A DNA stretch of 29,602 nt from assembly GCA_014804905.1 (NCBI GenBank), contig JAAUYX010000091.1:30079-59680 (forward strand), read 5' to 3'. The stretch comes from Desulfovibrio sp. (GTDB lineage: Bacteria > Desulfobacterota > Desulfovibrionia > Desulfovibrionales > Desulfovibrionaceae). Below the pieces are notes generated by a model. That model worked only from the letters and a program-made list of their open reading frames with translations. It was not told where the DNA came from and did no database searches. Below are positions 1 through 8,874 of this stretch, one piece after another; positions within the stretch are counted from its first letter, which is position 1, and each line of letters starts with the position of its first letter. The translations under genes were made by a program, and so were the position numbers.

Positions 1-1224
1 CTGCGCGCGCTGGAAACGCGGCATACGGTGACGCTTTTCGACGATTATTCCAACGGCAAGCGCTGCCTCAATACCAGCACGCCCATTTTTGACGCGGACG
101 GCAAGGTGTGGCGCGTCATCGCCGCCATCCGCGACATCACCGAACTCGAGAACCTCCAGACCAAGCTCTCCAACCTCGAGGTGGAGGCGCTGGCCTACCG
201 CCTGCGCGCACAGGGCCTCGAGGGCCAGACGGCAAGCGGCCTCCTCGGCCAGAGCCTGCTCGTGCAGCGCGTGCGCCAGGACATCGCCAAGGCCGCCCAG
301 TCCGAGGCCATGACGCTGATTCTGGGCGAGACGGGCACGGGCAAGTCGCTGGCGGCCAAGCTCATCCACGACATGAGCGCCCGCGCGGAGAAACCCTTTG
401 TGGCGGTGAATTGCGGAGCCATTCCGCCCGCGCTCATGGAATCGGAGATTTTCGGCTACGAGGGCGGCGCCTTCACCGGGGCCGCGCGCGGCGGCAAGCG
501 GGGCATGCTGGAGCTGGCGCAGGGGGGCACCCTGCTCCTCGACGAGGTGGGCGAGCTCTCGCTACCCATGCAGGCCAAGCTGCTGCATGTGCTGGACGGC
601 CAGCCCATCTACCGGGTGGGCGGCACGCAGCCCATCACAGCCGACGCGCGCATCATCGCCGCCACCAACAAGCCGCTTGACCGCATGGTGGCCGAGGGCC
701 GCTTCCGCGAGGACCTCTTTTACCGCCTGCGCGTGCTCTGCGTGGAAATGCCGCCCCTGCGCGAACGGCGGGACGACATCCTCCTCCTCGCGTGGCACTT
801 TTTGCGCAAGATCGGCCAGGAGACCGGGGCCACCAAGCGCCTCGACCCGCGCACCGAGCAAATCTTCCTCGCCTATGGCTGGCCGGGCAATGTGCGCGAG
901 CTGCAAAGCGTCATCCAGTCCCTGCTCACGCTCTGCGAGCGGCAGAACATCCTCCCCGGCGATCTCCCCTCCTACATGCGCGAGGCGGCGGAGGAACTGC
1001 CCGAGCCCGCGGTGCCCCGCGAATCCCTCACATCGGCGGTGGAGCGCCTCGAGCGGGACATGCTCTCCGCGGCGCTGGCCGAAACGGGGAGCACCTACAA
1101 GGCCGCTCGCCGCCTCGGCATCAGCCAGTCCTCGGTGGTGCGCAAGGCGAGGAAATACGGGCTGCACACTTCGGGCGTGCCGGGCTGGACGGAACGCATC
1201 GCCGCCCCGGACAGGGAGAACTGA
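1..1224 (+). CDS. Sigma-54-dependent transcriptional activator (PAS-AAA+-Fis), 5' partial
   Basis: The reading frame is open from the first base, so the N-terminus lies outside the window; 407 residues are visible. Residues 1-50 look like the end of a PAS sensor domain, followed by a short coiled linker. The AAA+ domain has Walker A GETGTGKS (325-348), the GAFTGA loop that contacts sigma-54 (466-483) and a Walker B LLLDE. The C-terminus carries a Fis-type helix-turn-helix (about 1070-1180, around KAARRLGISQSSVVRKARKYGL). Such proteins hydrolyse ATP to remodel the closed complex of sigma-54 RNA polymerase. The signal sensed by the PAS part cannot be told from this fragment. The gene stops 2 bases before the marC-like gene, so the two are probably co-transcribed. 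Family assignment is secure; target genes are unknown. A sigma-54-type promoter does occur at 24830-24846, but nothing links it to this regulator. Confidence 0.95.
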   Translation: MRALETRHTVTLFDDYSNGKRCLNTSTPIFDADGKVWRVIAAIRDITELENLQTKLSNLEVEALAYRLRAQGLEGQTASGLLGQSLLVQRVRQDIAKAAQSEAMTLILGETGTGKSLAAKLIHDMSARAEKPFVAVNCGAIPPALMESEIFGYEGGAFTGAARGGKRGMLELAQGGTLLLDEVGELSLPMQAKLLHVLDGQPIYRVGGTQPITADARIIAATNKPLDRMVAEGRFREDLFYRLRVLCVEMPPLRERRDDILLLAWHFLRKIGQETGATKRLDPRTEQIFLAYGWPGNVRELQSVIQSLLTLCERQNILPGDLPSYMREAAEELPEPAVPRESLTSAVERLERDMLSAALAETGSTYKAARRLGISQSSVVRKARKYGLHTSGVPGWTERIAAPDREN

Positions 1225-1226
1225 GC

Positions 1227-1838
1227 ATGGTTGAAGCGCTCACCGTGGGCCAGATCGTGGGCCTTGCCATCAAGCTCTACGCGCTCATGACGCCGCCCGC
1301 GGTCCTCAGCGCCTTCATCACGCACATGCGCGGCGCGAGCAAGCGCGAGAAATACCTCGTGGCGGGCAAGGCCGCCCTTGCCATCTTCATCATGGGCGAG
1401 ATACTGCTGGTCTTTGGCTCGCATTTGTTCGGGCTTTTCGGCTTCACGCTGGACGCCTTCCGTATCGGCGTAGGCCTGTTGCTCTTCCTCACGGCCATCT
1501 CGCTCATGAACGACGACGACACCGCCCCGCCCGTGCGCCGCGGCGCAGACATCAGCGTGGTGCCGCTGGCCATCCCGCTGGGCATGGGGCCCTCGGCCAT
1601 CGGCACGGTGATGGTGCTGGGCGCGCAGGCCACGGGGCCGCACGACATTCTTGTGGACAGTTTCTGCCTGCTTCTCGCTTCCATCTGGATGGCGGCCCTC
1701 CTCTGCCTGGCCGACCCGGTGCAGCGGCTCATCGGCCGCACGGGCATAGCGGTGATGGCGAAACTGACGGCGCTTTTGCTCTCGGCCATCGCGGCCCAGG
1801 TGATCTTCACGGGTATCAAGGGCTTTTTGCACCACTGA
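1227..1838 (+). CDS. MarC-family integral membrane protein, copy 1
   Basis: This 203-aa protein is built almost entirely of hydrophobic segments, with about six predicted membrane helices and a short polar loop (NDDDTAPPVRRG) in the middle. Its length and the motif ISVVPLAIPLGMGP fit the MarC (UPF0056) family of inner-membrane proteins, whose transport substrate is not established. The start ATG follows the upstream stop by 2 bases; the preceding AGGGAGAA provides a ribosome site. It is clearly paralogous to the next gene: both share IKLYALMTPPAVLSAF, FGFTLDAFRIG, DISVVPLAIPLGMGP and AAQVIFTG. Being directly downstream of a sigma-54 activator suggests operon membership, not proven control by it. 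Confidence 0.85.
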   Translation: MVEALTVGQIVGLAIKLYALMTPPAVLSAFITHMRGASKREKYLVAGKAALAIFIMGEILLVFGSHLFGLFGFTLDAFRIGVGLLLFLTAISLMNDDDTAPPVRRGADISVVPLAIPLGMGPSAIGTVMVLGAQATGPHDILVDSFCLLLASIWMAALLCLADPVQRLIGRTGIAVMAKLTALLLSAIAAQVIFTGIKGFLHH

Positions 1839-1998
1839 GGCCGCAGGGGAAACATACGGATTTTCACGGGCACGGGATTGAAGAATATTGCAGCCTGGGC
1901 CCGAAGAAGCCTGAAAACCTGTTCCTGACAGAGAATTTCGGCAGCAGTCACGCAGCACAGCTACCAAAAGTACATAAAGCCAAAGGAAAGACAGCGGC

Positions 1999-2601
1999 AT
2001 GGACGGCCTCATCGGCGACGTGGTGGGAACCAGCATCAAGCTCTATGCGCTCATGACGCCGCCCGCGGTGCTCAGCGCCTTTCTCGGCCACACGCGGGAC
2101 TATGACCCGCGCAAGAAGCACCTGACGGCCCTCAAGACCTCCACGGCCATCTTCGTCATCGGCGTGGTGCTCTATCTTTTCGGCTCCAGCCTGTTCGAGC
2201 TCTTCGGCTTCACGCTGGACGCCTTCCGCATCGGCTCCGGCGTGTTGCTCATGCTCACGGCCGTGGCACTCATGCGCGACGACGGCGAGACCGACCATGG
2301 CCGCACCGAGGGCGACATCAGCGTGGTGCCGCTGGCTATCCCGCTGGGCATGGGGCCCGCCTCCATCGGCGCGGTCATGGTCATGGGGGCTTCGGCCCGA
2401 AGCTCGCACGAGCTTACCCTGGGCGTATTTTCCCTGCTTCTGGCGGCCTTCGGCATGTTCCTGCTCCTGCGCATGGCGACCCTGCTCGGCCGCGTGCTGC
2501 ACGCCACGGGCATTGCGGTGCTCGCCAAGCTCACGGGCCTGCTTCTGGCCGCCATCGCGGCCCAGGTGATCTTTACCGGAGTGCGCGGCTTTCTCGGCTA
2601 A
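1999..2601 (+). CDS. MarC-family integral membrane protein, copy 2
   Basis: A 200-aa polytopic membrane protein of the MarC (UPF0056) family, very similar to its upstream neighbour along the full length. The two most likely arose by tandem duplication. The start at ATG 1999 is preceded by AAAGGAAAG about 10 bases upstream. The central loop (DDGETDHGRTEG) differs from that of copy 1, while the membrane segments are conserved. A 160-base gap separates the copies, so this gene may have its own promoter, although none could be called with confidence. The GGDEF gene starts 15 bases after it. Function is unknown; old suggestions of multiple-antibiotic resistance for MarC have not held up well. Confidence 0.85.
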   Translation: MDGLIGDVVGTSIKLYALMTPPAVLSAFLGHTRDYDPRKKHLTALKTSTAIFVIGVVLYLFGSSLFELFGFTLDAFRIGSGVLLMLTAVALMRDDGETDHGRTEGDISVVPLAIPLGMGPASIGAVMVMGASARSSHELTLGVFSLLLAAFGMFLLLRMATLLGRVLHATGIAVLAKLTGLLLAAIAAQVIFTGVRGFLG

Positions 2602-2616
2602 ACGCAAGGAGCCTTC

Positions 2617-4086
2617 ATGAGCCAGGACCACCAGGAACGCCGGGATCACAATCCCCAGGACAGCGGTCTCAGGCTGGTGCTCGTCAACGGCTTCATCCTC
2701 CTGCTCACGCTGGCCTTTTTCGTCTTTCTCATCCACACCACCATGCATGTGGCCGAGGAATACAAGGCGAGCACCGACGCCATGGAGAACTATATCGCCT
2801 GGGAGAACTCGGGCCAGCGGGTGCGCCGCGGCTCCGACTACCTCACCGAGCAGGTGCGCCTTTTCGTGCAAACCCTCGACAAGAACTACGCGGACCGCTA
2901 CTTCGAGGAAATCAACTCCACCAAGAGCCGGGAAAAGGCGCTGGAAAAGCTCGCCGGGGAGCATGTGCGCGCGGGCGACCACAACTGCATCCATACCGGG
3001 CTCGACCTTTCCAACGCCCTCACCTTCCGGGAAATCTACGCCATCCGTCTGGCCGCCGAGGGCGCGCACCTCGACCTTGCCGAATTTCCCGCGCAGGTGC
3101 GCGAGGCGCGCCTCAACGCTGAGGACCGCTACCTCTCGCCCGCGGACAAGGTGCGCCACGCGCGGGAACTGGTCTATGACCGCAAGTACCGCGAGGCCAA
3201 GCAGGAAATCTTCAATGCTGTGGCGCACTTCCTCGACGATGTGCTGGCCCGGGCGCGCGAGTCGCAGGAAAAAAGCACGGCCGAGCTCGGTATGGTGCTC
3301 TCGCGGCAGCGCCTCGCCCTGGTGGGACTGGGGCTGCTCGGCGTCCTGACTTTTGCTGCGGGCATCATCCTCGTCATCAGGCCGCTCAGGCTCTTCGACC
3401 GCTGCATCCGCGAGGGCAGGCCGCTGGCCCCGGCCGGGGCGCGCGAGTTCCGCGAGCTCGCCGGGACCTATAATGAAATGTTCGCCCTCAAGGAGCAGCA
3501 GGACATGATGCTGCGGCACAAGGCCGAGCACGACCCGCTCACGGACCTGCTCAACAGGAGCGCCTTCGACGGCCTGCGCAATCTCCTGAACGGCGAGGAG
3601 CATCCCGTGGGCCTCATCCTCATCGACGTGGACCGCTTCAAGGAGGTGAACGACCTCCACGGCCACGAAACGGGCGACGCGGCGCTCAGGCGCGTGGCCG
3701 GGCTTTTGCGCACGGCCTTCCGCGCCGATGACTTCTGCATCCGCCTCGGCGGCGACGAGTTCGCGGTCATCATTCCGGACAGGGCCGCGGGCATCGAGCG
3801 CGTCATCGCCGACAAAATAGCGGCCATCAACGAGACACTGGGCCAGCCCGAGGGCATGGTGCCCGCGCTTTCCATCAGCGTGGGCGTGGCCTTCTCCCGG
3901 CAGGGCTTTCCCGACAGCCTCTACGGCGATGCGGACAGCGCCCTCTACCGCGTCAAGGAGGGCGGCCGCCGGGGCTGCGCGTTTTTTGAGGACATGAGCG
4001 CGGGAGCGGCCAGGTCCGCCCGCTCCCGGCGCCTGCGCGAACCCGCCGCGGACCCGGCGGAGCGCCAGGCGCGGCGACAGGACTGA
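2617..4086 (+). CDS. Membrane-anchored diguanylate cyclase (GGDEF domain)
   Basis: This 489-aa protein has an N-terminal membrane helix (about residues 18-44), a periplasmic sensor region of roughly 185 residues, a second helix (about 233-255) and a C-terminal GGDEF domain (about 300-460). The active-site motif GGDEF is intact at residues 378-382. The inhibitory RxxD site (RADD, 369-372) lies the canonical five residues upstream. This predicts an active enzyme that makes cyclic di-GMP from two GTP and is feedback-inhibited by product. The periplasmic region matches no sensor domain I can name. The last 30 residues are Arg/Ala-rich and probably disordered. The start ATG has an AAGGAG site. Cyclic di-GMP usually controls motility and surface polysaccharide, which is suggestive given the glycan locus nearby, but no direct link is seen. 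Confidence 0.95.
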   Translation: MSQDHQERRDHNPQDSGLRLVLVNGFILLLTLAFFVFLIHTTMHVAEEYKASTDAMENYIAWENSGQRVRRGSDYLTEQVRLFVQTLDKNYADRYFEEINSTKSREKALEKLAGEHVRAGDHNCIHTGLDLSNALTFREIYAIRLAAEGAHLDLAEFPAQVREARLNAEDRYLSPADKVRHARELVYDRKYREAKQEIFNAVAHFLDDVLARARESQEKSTAELGMVLSRQRLALVGLGLLGVLTFAAGIILVIRPLRLFDRCIREGRPLAPAGAREFRELAGTYNEMFALKEQQDMMLRHKAEHDPLTDLLNRSAFDGLRNLLNGEEHPVGLILIDVDRFKEVNDLHGHETGDAALRRVAGLLRTAFRADDFCIRLGGDEFAVIIPDRAAGIERVIADKIAAINETLGQPEGMVPALSISVGVAFSRQGFPDSLYGDADSALYRVKEGGRRGCAFFEDMSAGAARSARSRRLREPAADPAERQARRQD

Positions 4087-4098
4087 GCAGGAGGCCCC

Positions 4099-5424
4099 AT
4101 GCAGCTTCTTGAACGCCTTTTCCATCTCAGCGAGCGCGGGACCACGGTGAAAACCGAATGTCTCGCCGGGCTCACCACCTTCATGGCCATGTGCTACATC
4201 CTTTTTGTGGTGCCGGGGATGCTCGCCGACGCCGGGATGCCCGTGACCGGGACAGCGCCCGCGGTGGTGTGGGTGACCGTGCTCGCCACGCTCGCCATGG
4301 GGCTGTGGGCGGGCTTCCCCGTCGCCGTGGCCCCGGGGCTCGGCATCACGGCCTTTTTCGCCTACTATGTGTGCGGCCCGGCGGGCTATACTTGGCAGAC
4401 GGGCCTCGGGGCGGTGTTCATTTCCGGCGTCATCTTTCTTTTGCTCACGGTCACGCGGGTGCGCCAGATGATCATTGATGCCGTGCCCATGGACCTCAAG
4501 TACGCCATCGTGGTGGGCATCGGGGCCTTCATCGCCTTCATCGGCATGAAGAATTGCGGGCTCGTGGTGGCCTCGCCCACCACCTTCGTCACCCTGGGCG
4601 ACCTCGGCCAGCCGGGGACCCTGCTCGCTGTCGGCGGCATCTTCCTCATCGGCGCGCTCATGGCCCTGCGCGTCACCGGGGCCATGATCATCGGCATCCT
4701 TGCCGTCACCGTGGCGGGCATGGCGGTGGGGGCCACGCCCGCGCCCACGGCAGCGACCTTTTCGCAGGGCTTCGGCGGCGGCGACGCCATCTTCCCGAGC
4801 GGGCTCTTCCTCCAGATGGACCTTCCGGGGGCGCTCGGCCACGGGCTTTTTTCCATCATCTTCACCCTGACCATGGTGGATTTGTTCGACAACATGGGCG
4901 TGCTCATCGGGCTCGCGCAAAAGGCGGGCTTCATGCAGCCGGACGGCCATATCCGGGGCCTTGACCGCGCGCTGATGACGGATTCCTGCGCCACCATGAC
5001 GAGCGCCCTGCTGGGCACCACCACGGCCACGAGCTATCTCGAGTGCGCCGCTGGCGTGGCCGCCGGGGGGCGCACCGGGCTCACGGCCGTGGTCATCGCC
5101 GGGCTCTTCCTGCTCTCGCTCTTCCTCATGCCGCTGGTGAGCCTGGTGCCGGCCTTCGCCACGGCGCCGGTGCTCATCATCGTGGGCGCGCTCATGATGC
5201 AGGAGGTGGGCCGCATCCGCTTTGCGGACTTCACCGTGGCGCTGCCCGCCTTCCTGACCATCATTTCCATGCCGCTCACCTTCAATATCGCCACGGGTTT
5301 CGGCTTCGGCTTCGTGAGCTTTGTGGGCCTGAAGGCCCTCACCGGGCGCTTCCGGGAGGTTCAGCCCGTCATGTGCGCCATCGCGGTGTGCTTTGCCGTC
5401 AATTTCGCCCTGCGGCTCCAGTGA
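4099..5424 (+). CDS. NCS2/AzgA-type purine (hypoxanthine/guanine/adenine) permease
   Basis: A 441-aa polytopic membrane protein with the hallmarks of the AzgA/PbuG branch of nucleobase-cation symporters. The N-terminal segment ECLAGLTTFMAMCYILFVVP is typical, as are the later segments DLFDNMGVLIGLAQKAG and TTTATSYLECAAGVAAGGRT. Family members import hypoxanthine, guanine or adenine with protons. Length is slightly short of but close to the usual 430-490 residues, and 12-14 helices are expected. The start ATG is preceded by AGCAGGAGG. It follows the GGDEF gene by 12 bases and precedes the NSS transporter by 22 bases, consistent with a long polycistronic unit. Exact nucleobase preference cannot be read from sequence. 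Confidence 0.9.
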   Translation: MQLLERLFHLSERGTTVKTECLAGLTTFMAMCYILFVVPGMLADAGMPVTGTAPAVVWVTVLATLAMGLWAGFPVAVAPGLGITAFFAYYVCGPAGYTWQTGLGAVFISGVIFLLLTVTRVRQMIIDAVPMDLKYAIVVGIGAFIAFIGMKNCGLVVASPTTFVTLGDLGQPGTLLAVGGIFLIGALMALRVTGAMIIGILAVTVAGMAVGATPAPTAATFSQGFGGGDAIFPSGLFLQMDLPGALGHGLFSIIFTLTMVDLFDNMGVLIGLAQKAGFMQPDGHIRGLDRALMTDSCATMTSALLGTTTATSYLECAAGVAAGGRTGLTAVVIAGLFLLSLFLMPLVSLVPAFATAPVLIIVGALMMQEVGRIRFADFTVALPAFLTIISMPLTFNIATGFGFGFVSFVGLKALTGRFREVQPVMCAIAVCFAVNFALRLQ

Positions 5425-5446
5425 GCGGAGCCGGGAGGAGGAAGCT

Positions 5447-6859
5447 ATGGATACGAAAGCCACGGGAAGCGCCGGACGCCCCGGCCGCGAGATGCTGGGA
5501 AGCCGCCTCGGCTTTCTCTTGCTGTCCGCGGGCTGCGCCATCGGCCTCGGCAATGTGTGGCGCTTCCCCTTCATCACCGGGGCCTTCGGCGGCGCCATCT
5601 TCGTGCTCGTCTATATCTTCTTCCTCTTCGCCATCCTGCCCATCATGATCATGGAATTCGCCGTGGGCCGCGCCTCGCGCCTCAACATGGGCCTTGCGCT
5701 GAAGAAGCTGGAGCCCGAGGGCACCTCGTGGCACCGCTTCGGCTGGGTGGCGCTGGTGGGAAGCTACCTGCTCATGATGTTCTACACCACGGTCACGGGC
5801 TGGATGCTCTCCTATTGCTGGTTCGAGGTGTCGGGCTCGCTTTCCGGGCTCACGCCCGAGGGCGTGGGAGCCTTCTTTTCCGGGGCGCTCGGCGATGCGA
5901 CGACGCAGGTCGTCGGCATGAGCGTGACCGTGGCCTTGGGCTTCGCCGTGTGCGCCATGGGCGTGCGCCGGGGTGTGGAGCGGGTGGTCAAGGGCATGAT
6001 GCTCGGGCTTTTGCTCATCCTCGTGGTGCTCGTCATCCGCGCCCTGTTGCTCCCCGACGCCGGGAACGGCGTGCGCTTCTACCTCATGCCGGACTGGGAG
6101 AAATTCCGCGAGGTGGGCTTTTTCAATGTCTGTAACGCGGCCATGGGGCAGGCCTTTTTCGCGCTTTCCGTGGGTATCGGCTCCATGACCATCTTCGGGA
6201 GCTACCAGCCGAAGGACCGCTCCCTCACCGGGGAGGCGCTGTGGATCATGGGCCTCGACACTCTGGTGGGCCTCATGGCAGGGCTCATCATCTTTCCGGC
6301 CTGTTTCTCCTTCGGCGTGGCGCCGGGCTCGGGCCCGGGCCTCGTTTTCGTGACCCTGCCCAATATTTTCGAGCACATGGAGGGCGGCCGCCTCTGGGGG
6401 ACCCTGTTCTTCATCTTCCTCGCTTTCGCGTCGCTCTCCACGGTCATCGCGGTGTTCGAGAACATCATCTCCTACAGCGTGGACGTGTGGGGGATGCCCC
6501 GCAAGCGGGCCACGGCCCTGCACGCCTGCGCCATGTGGCTCCTGTCGCTGCCGTGCGCCCTGGGCTTCAACCTGCTCTCGGGCATCCAGCCGCTGGGCGC
6601 GGGCAGCACCATCCTCGATTTCGAGGACTTTCTCGTCAGCAACAACGTGCTGCCGCTGGGGGGCCTGCTCTTCCTCTTTTTCTGCTGCTGGCGCCGTGGC
6701 TGGGGCTGGAACAACTTCATCGGCGAAGCGGACCAGGGCCAGGGCCTGAAGTTCCCGCGCTGCCTGCGCTTCTACCTGACGTGGCTCTTGCCCTGCCTGA
6801 TAGTTATTCTCTTTGTCGCGGGCTACGCGGACAGATTTTACGCCATCAACCCCAACTAA
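5447..6859 (+). CDS. Sodium-dependent transporter, NSS (SNF) family
   Basis: A 470-aa membrane protein of the neurotransmitter:sodium symporter family. The diagnostic first helix with its unwound sodium/substrate site is present as SAGCAIGLGNVWRFPF (residues 27-42). Bacterial members (TnaT, MhsT, LeuT type) import amino acids with sodium; substrate here is unknown. Eleven or twelve helices are expected. I chose ATG 5447 because GGAGGAGG lies just upstream and it gives the usual short cytoplasmic N-terminus; an upstream in-frame ATG at 5393 would overlap the permease gene. The dehydrogenase gene follows by 11 bases, so a shared amino-acid or 2-oxo-acid route is possible but unproven. Confidence 0.92.
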   Translation: MDTKATGSAGRPGREMLGSRLGFLLLSAGCAIGLGNVWRFPFITGAFGGAIFVLVYIFFLFAILPIMIMEFAVGRASRLNMGLALKKLEPEGTSWHRFGWVALVGSYLLMMFYTTVTGWMLSYCWFEVSGSLSGLTPEGVGAFFSGALGDATTQVVGMSVTVALGFAVCAMGVRRGVERVVKGMMLGLLLILVVLVIRALLLPDAGNGVRFYLMPDWEKFREVGFFNVCNAAMGQAFFALSVGIGSMTIFGSYQPKDRSLTGEALWIMGLDTLVGLMAGLIIFPACFSFGVAPGSGPGLVFVTLPNIFEHMEGGRLWGTLFFIFLAFASLSTVIAVFENIISYSVDVWGMPRKRATALHACAMWLLSLPCALGFNLLSGIQPLGAGSTILDFEDFLVSNNVLPLGGLLFLFFCCWRRGWGWNNFIGEADQGQGLKFPRCLRFYLTWLLPCLIVILFVAGYADRFYAINPN

Positions 6860-6870
6860 AGGAGAACGTC

Positions 6871-7812
6871 ATGCGCATCGTCCTTCTGGAAAACCTCGGC
6901 TGCTCCCCCGAGCTTGTGGAAGAAAACGCCGCCAGGCTGCGCGCCCTGGGGCATGAGTTCACCACTTTTGAGAAAAGCACCGACGCGGAGCGGCTCAAGG
7001 CCGAGACGCATGATGCCGATGTGCTCATGCTCGCCAATATGCCGCTGCCCGCCGAAGTGCTGGCGGCGGCGCCGGACGTGAAATTCATCGACGTGGCCTT
7101 CACCGGGGTGGACCATATCCCGGTGGCGGACGCGCGCAAACGCGGCATCGCCATTTCCAACGCCTCCGGCTATGCGGACGAATCCGTGGCCGAGCTGTGC
7201 ATCAGCCTCATGATCCAGCTTCTGCGCAACCTGGGCGAGGCCGAGCGCCGCGTGCGCGAAGGCGGCACCAAGGCGGGGCTCGGGGCCAACCTGCTCCAGG
7301 GCAAGACCGTGGGCATCATCGGCGCGGGCGCCATCGGCAAGCGCCTGGCCGCGCTCTGCAAGGCCTTCGGCTGCACGGTGCTCGCGCATAACCGCCGCCC
7401 GGTCGCAGACCCGGCCGTCGACGAGAGCGTGAGCCTTGACGAGCTTTTGCGCCGCTCGGACATCGTTTCGCTGCATTGCCCGCTCACGCCGGAGACCAGG
7501 GGCCTCATCGGCGCGCCGCAACTGGCGATGATGAAAAAGACCGCCCTTCTCATCAATACCGCGCGCGGCCCGGTGGTGGACAACAAGGCCCTGGCGGAAG
7601 CGCTCAACGCGGGCACCATCGCGGGCGCGGCCTGCGATGTGTTCGACATGGAGCCGCCGCTGCCCGCCGACTATCCGCTGCTGCACTGCAAGAACATCAT
7701 CCTCACGCCGCATCTCGCCTTTTATTCGCAGGAATCGCTGGAGGAGCGGGCGAAGATCGCCTTCGCCAACCTCTTCGCGTGGCTGGACGGGAAGCAGATC
7801 AATATCATCTAG
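6871..7812 (+). CDS. D-isomer-specific 2-hydroxyacid dehydrogenase, NAD(P)-dependent
   Basis: A 313-aa protein with the two-domain layout of the D-2-hydroxyacid dehydrogenase family (glycerate, hydroxypyruvate, phosphoglycerate, D-lactate dehydrogenases). The nucleotide-binding fingerprint GIIGAGAIG sits at residues 148-156. The catalytic trio is present: Arg232 in NTARGPVVD, Glu261 in DVFDMEPP and His281 in LTPHLAFYS. The start ATG follows AAAGGAG with good spacing. It is shorter than PGDHs with ACT domains, so hydroxypyruvate/glyoxylate reductase or a related activity is more likely than PGDH. Its position directly behind the NSS transporter suggests processing of an imported compound. Confidence 0.93.
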   Translation: MRIVLLENLGCSPELVEENAARLRALGHEFTTFEKSTDAERLKAETHDADVLMLANMPLPAEVLAAAPDVKFIDVAFTGVDHIPVADARKRGIAISNASGYADESVAELCISLMIQLLRNLGEAERRVREGGTKAGLGANLLQGKTVGIIGAGAIGKRLAALCKAFGCTVLAHNRRPVADPAVDESVSLDELLRRSDIVSLHCPLTPETRGLIGAPQLAMMKKTALLINTARGPVVDNKALAEALNAGTIAGAACDVFDMEPPLPADYPLLHCKNIILTPHLAFYSQESLEERAKIAFANLFAWLDGKQINII

Positions 7813-7828
7813 CGGGATTGACCAGCGG

Positions 7829-7853
7829 GCGCGGCCGGGGCCTCCGGCTGCGC
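7829..7853. terminator. GC-rich hairpin after the dehydrogenase gene
   Basis: A 10-bp stem (7829-7838 with 7844-7853, one G-T wobble) and a 5-base loop lie 17 bases after the dehydrogenase stop codon and 38 bases before the beta-lactamase start. There is no clear T-tract, so it could be a weak terminator, an mRNA-protecting 3' end or chance. Confidence 0.35.
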
Positions 7854-7890
7854 CTGCTTCCGAGGAGCCCCCGAATCTCACGGAGCCTCT

Positions 7891-8793
7891 ATGTGCCGCT
7901 GCCTGCTCGCCGTTGTGCTCATTCTCTTCCTCGCGGCCGCCTCACGGGCGCAGACGGACCTGAAGCGGGAACTGGAAGCGCTGACAGCAAATATGCCCGC
8001 CACTGTGGGCGTCGCGGTCATCATCGACGGCAGGGACACAGTCACGGTCAATAATGACCAGCGTTTTCCGCTCATGAGCGTGTTCAAGTTCCACCAGGCG
8101 CTCGCCGTGGCGCATCGCCTGGCGGAACGTGGCATCCCGTTGGAAACGGAGATTTGGATCACGAAAGAGGACCTGCCCCCCAATACCTGGAGCCCACTCA
8201 GGGATGCGCATCCCGAGGGCAATTTCGGTATGTCCATAGCAGAACTCTTGCGCCTTACTCTTCAACAGTCCGACAACAATGCCTGCGATATCCTCTTTGA
8301 CCGCATCTGCTCCGTAAAAGACACCGAGGCCTATATTCACGGGCTTGGCATCAGGGACTGCGCCATCAGCGCTACCGAGGCCGATATGCACGCCGACCTC
8401 GACAAATGCCGCGATAACTGGACCACACCGCTGGCCGCGGCACGCCTTATGGAGCGCTTCCTCACGGAAGACATCCTCCCCGAGTCGCTCCATGAATTCA
8501 TCAAGGTCACCATGATCGGCTGCACCACCGGGGCGAATCGGCTCGCCCGGCCCTTGAGAGAGACCAAGGTAGTCCTGGGCCACAAGACAGGCACCAGCGA
8601 GAGGGACGCTGACGGGCGCCTAATCGCCCTCAATGACGCGGGTTTTGTCCTGCTGCCGGACGGACGGCACTACACCATTGCCGTGTTCATCAAGGATTCC
8701 CGCGCCAGTGACGATGAGACCGAGGCTATGCTGGCCGAAATCTCCGCCCGTGTATATCGCTACATTGCCGCAGCCCGCGCTGCCCTGCCCTGA
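7891..8793 (+). CDS. Class A beta-lactamase
   Basis: A 300-aa serine beta-lactamase with a signal peptide (hydrophobic residues 5-17, likely cleavage after SRA at residue 20). All class A motifs are present: SVFK (63-66, catalytic Ser), SDN (127-129), the omega-loop Glu163 in ATEADMH, and KTG (232-234). The omega-loop pattern with Glu then His four residues later, followed by a Trp-Thr after the loop (DNWTTP), resembles the PER/CfxA/CblA subgroup (A2) more than TEM/SHV. It would hydrolyse beta-lactams in the periplasm; spectrum cannot be stated, although relatives in that subgroup are often active on cephalosporins. The sequence is complete. No AmpR/BlaI-type regulator and no mobile element is seen beside it. 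It sits at the left edge of the accessory glycan locus. Confidence 0.93.
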   Translation: MCRCLLAVVLILFLAAASRAQTDLKRELEALTANMPATVGVAVIIDGRDTVTVNNDQRFPLMSVFKFHQALAVAHRLAERGIPLETEIWITKEDLPPNTWSPLRDAHPEGNFGMSIAELLRLTLQQSDNNACDILFDRICSVKDTEAYIHGLGIRDCAISATEADMHADLDKCRDNWTTPLAAARLMERFLTEDILPESLHEFIKVTMIGCTTGANRLARPLRETKVVLGHKTGTSERDADGRLIALNDAGFVLLPDGRHYTIAVFIKDSRASDDETEAMLAEISARVYRYIAAARAALP

Positions 8794-8874
8794 GGGCATC
8801 CCGCGGCGGGATATGGTCCTTCACGTCAGGTTTCAGGAGAACGGCTGCCGGGAAGCGCCAGCGATTCCGGGGAA

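Noticed and set aside
1948..5598. Minus-strand open frame of 1216 codons
   Set aside because: It is antisense to three well-supported genes, has a His/Glu/Arg/Gly-rich low-complexity translation and no ribosome site; it is a by-product of high GC codon bias.
6241..6870. In-frame upstream extension of the hydroxyacid dehydrogenase
   Set aside because: It overlaps the NSS transporter gene in another frame and encodes Arg/Pro/Gly-rich sequence; ATG 6871 has a good AAAGGAG site.
8798..8812. Short hairpin after the beta-lactamase stop
   Set aside because: The stem is only 5-7 bp and no T-tract follows.
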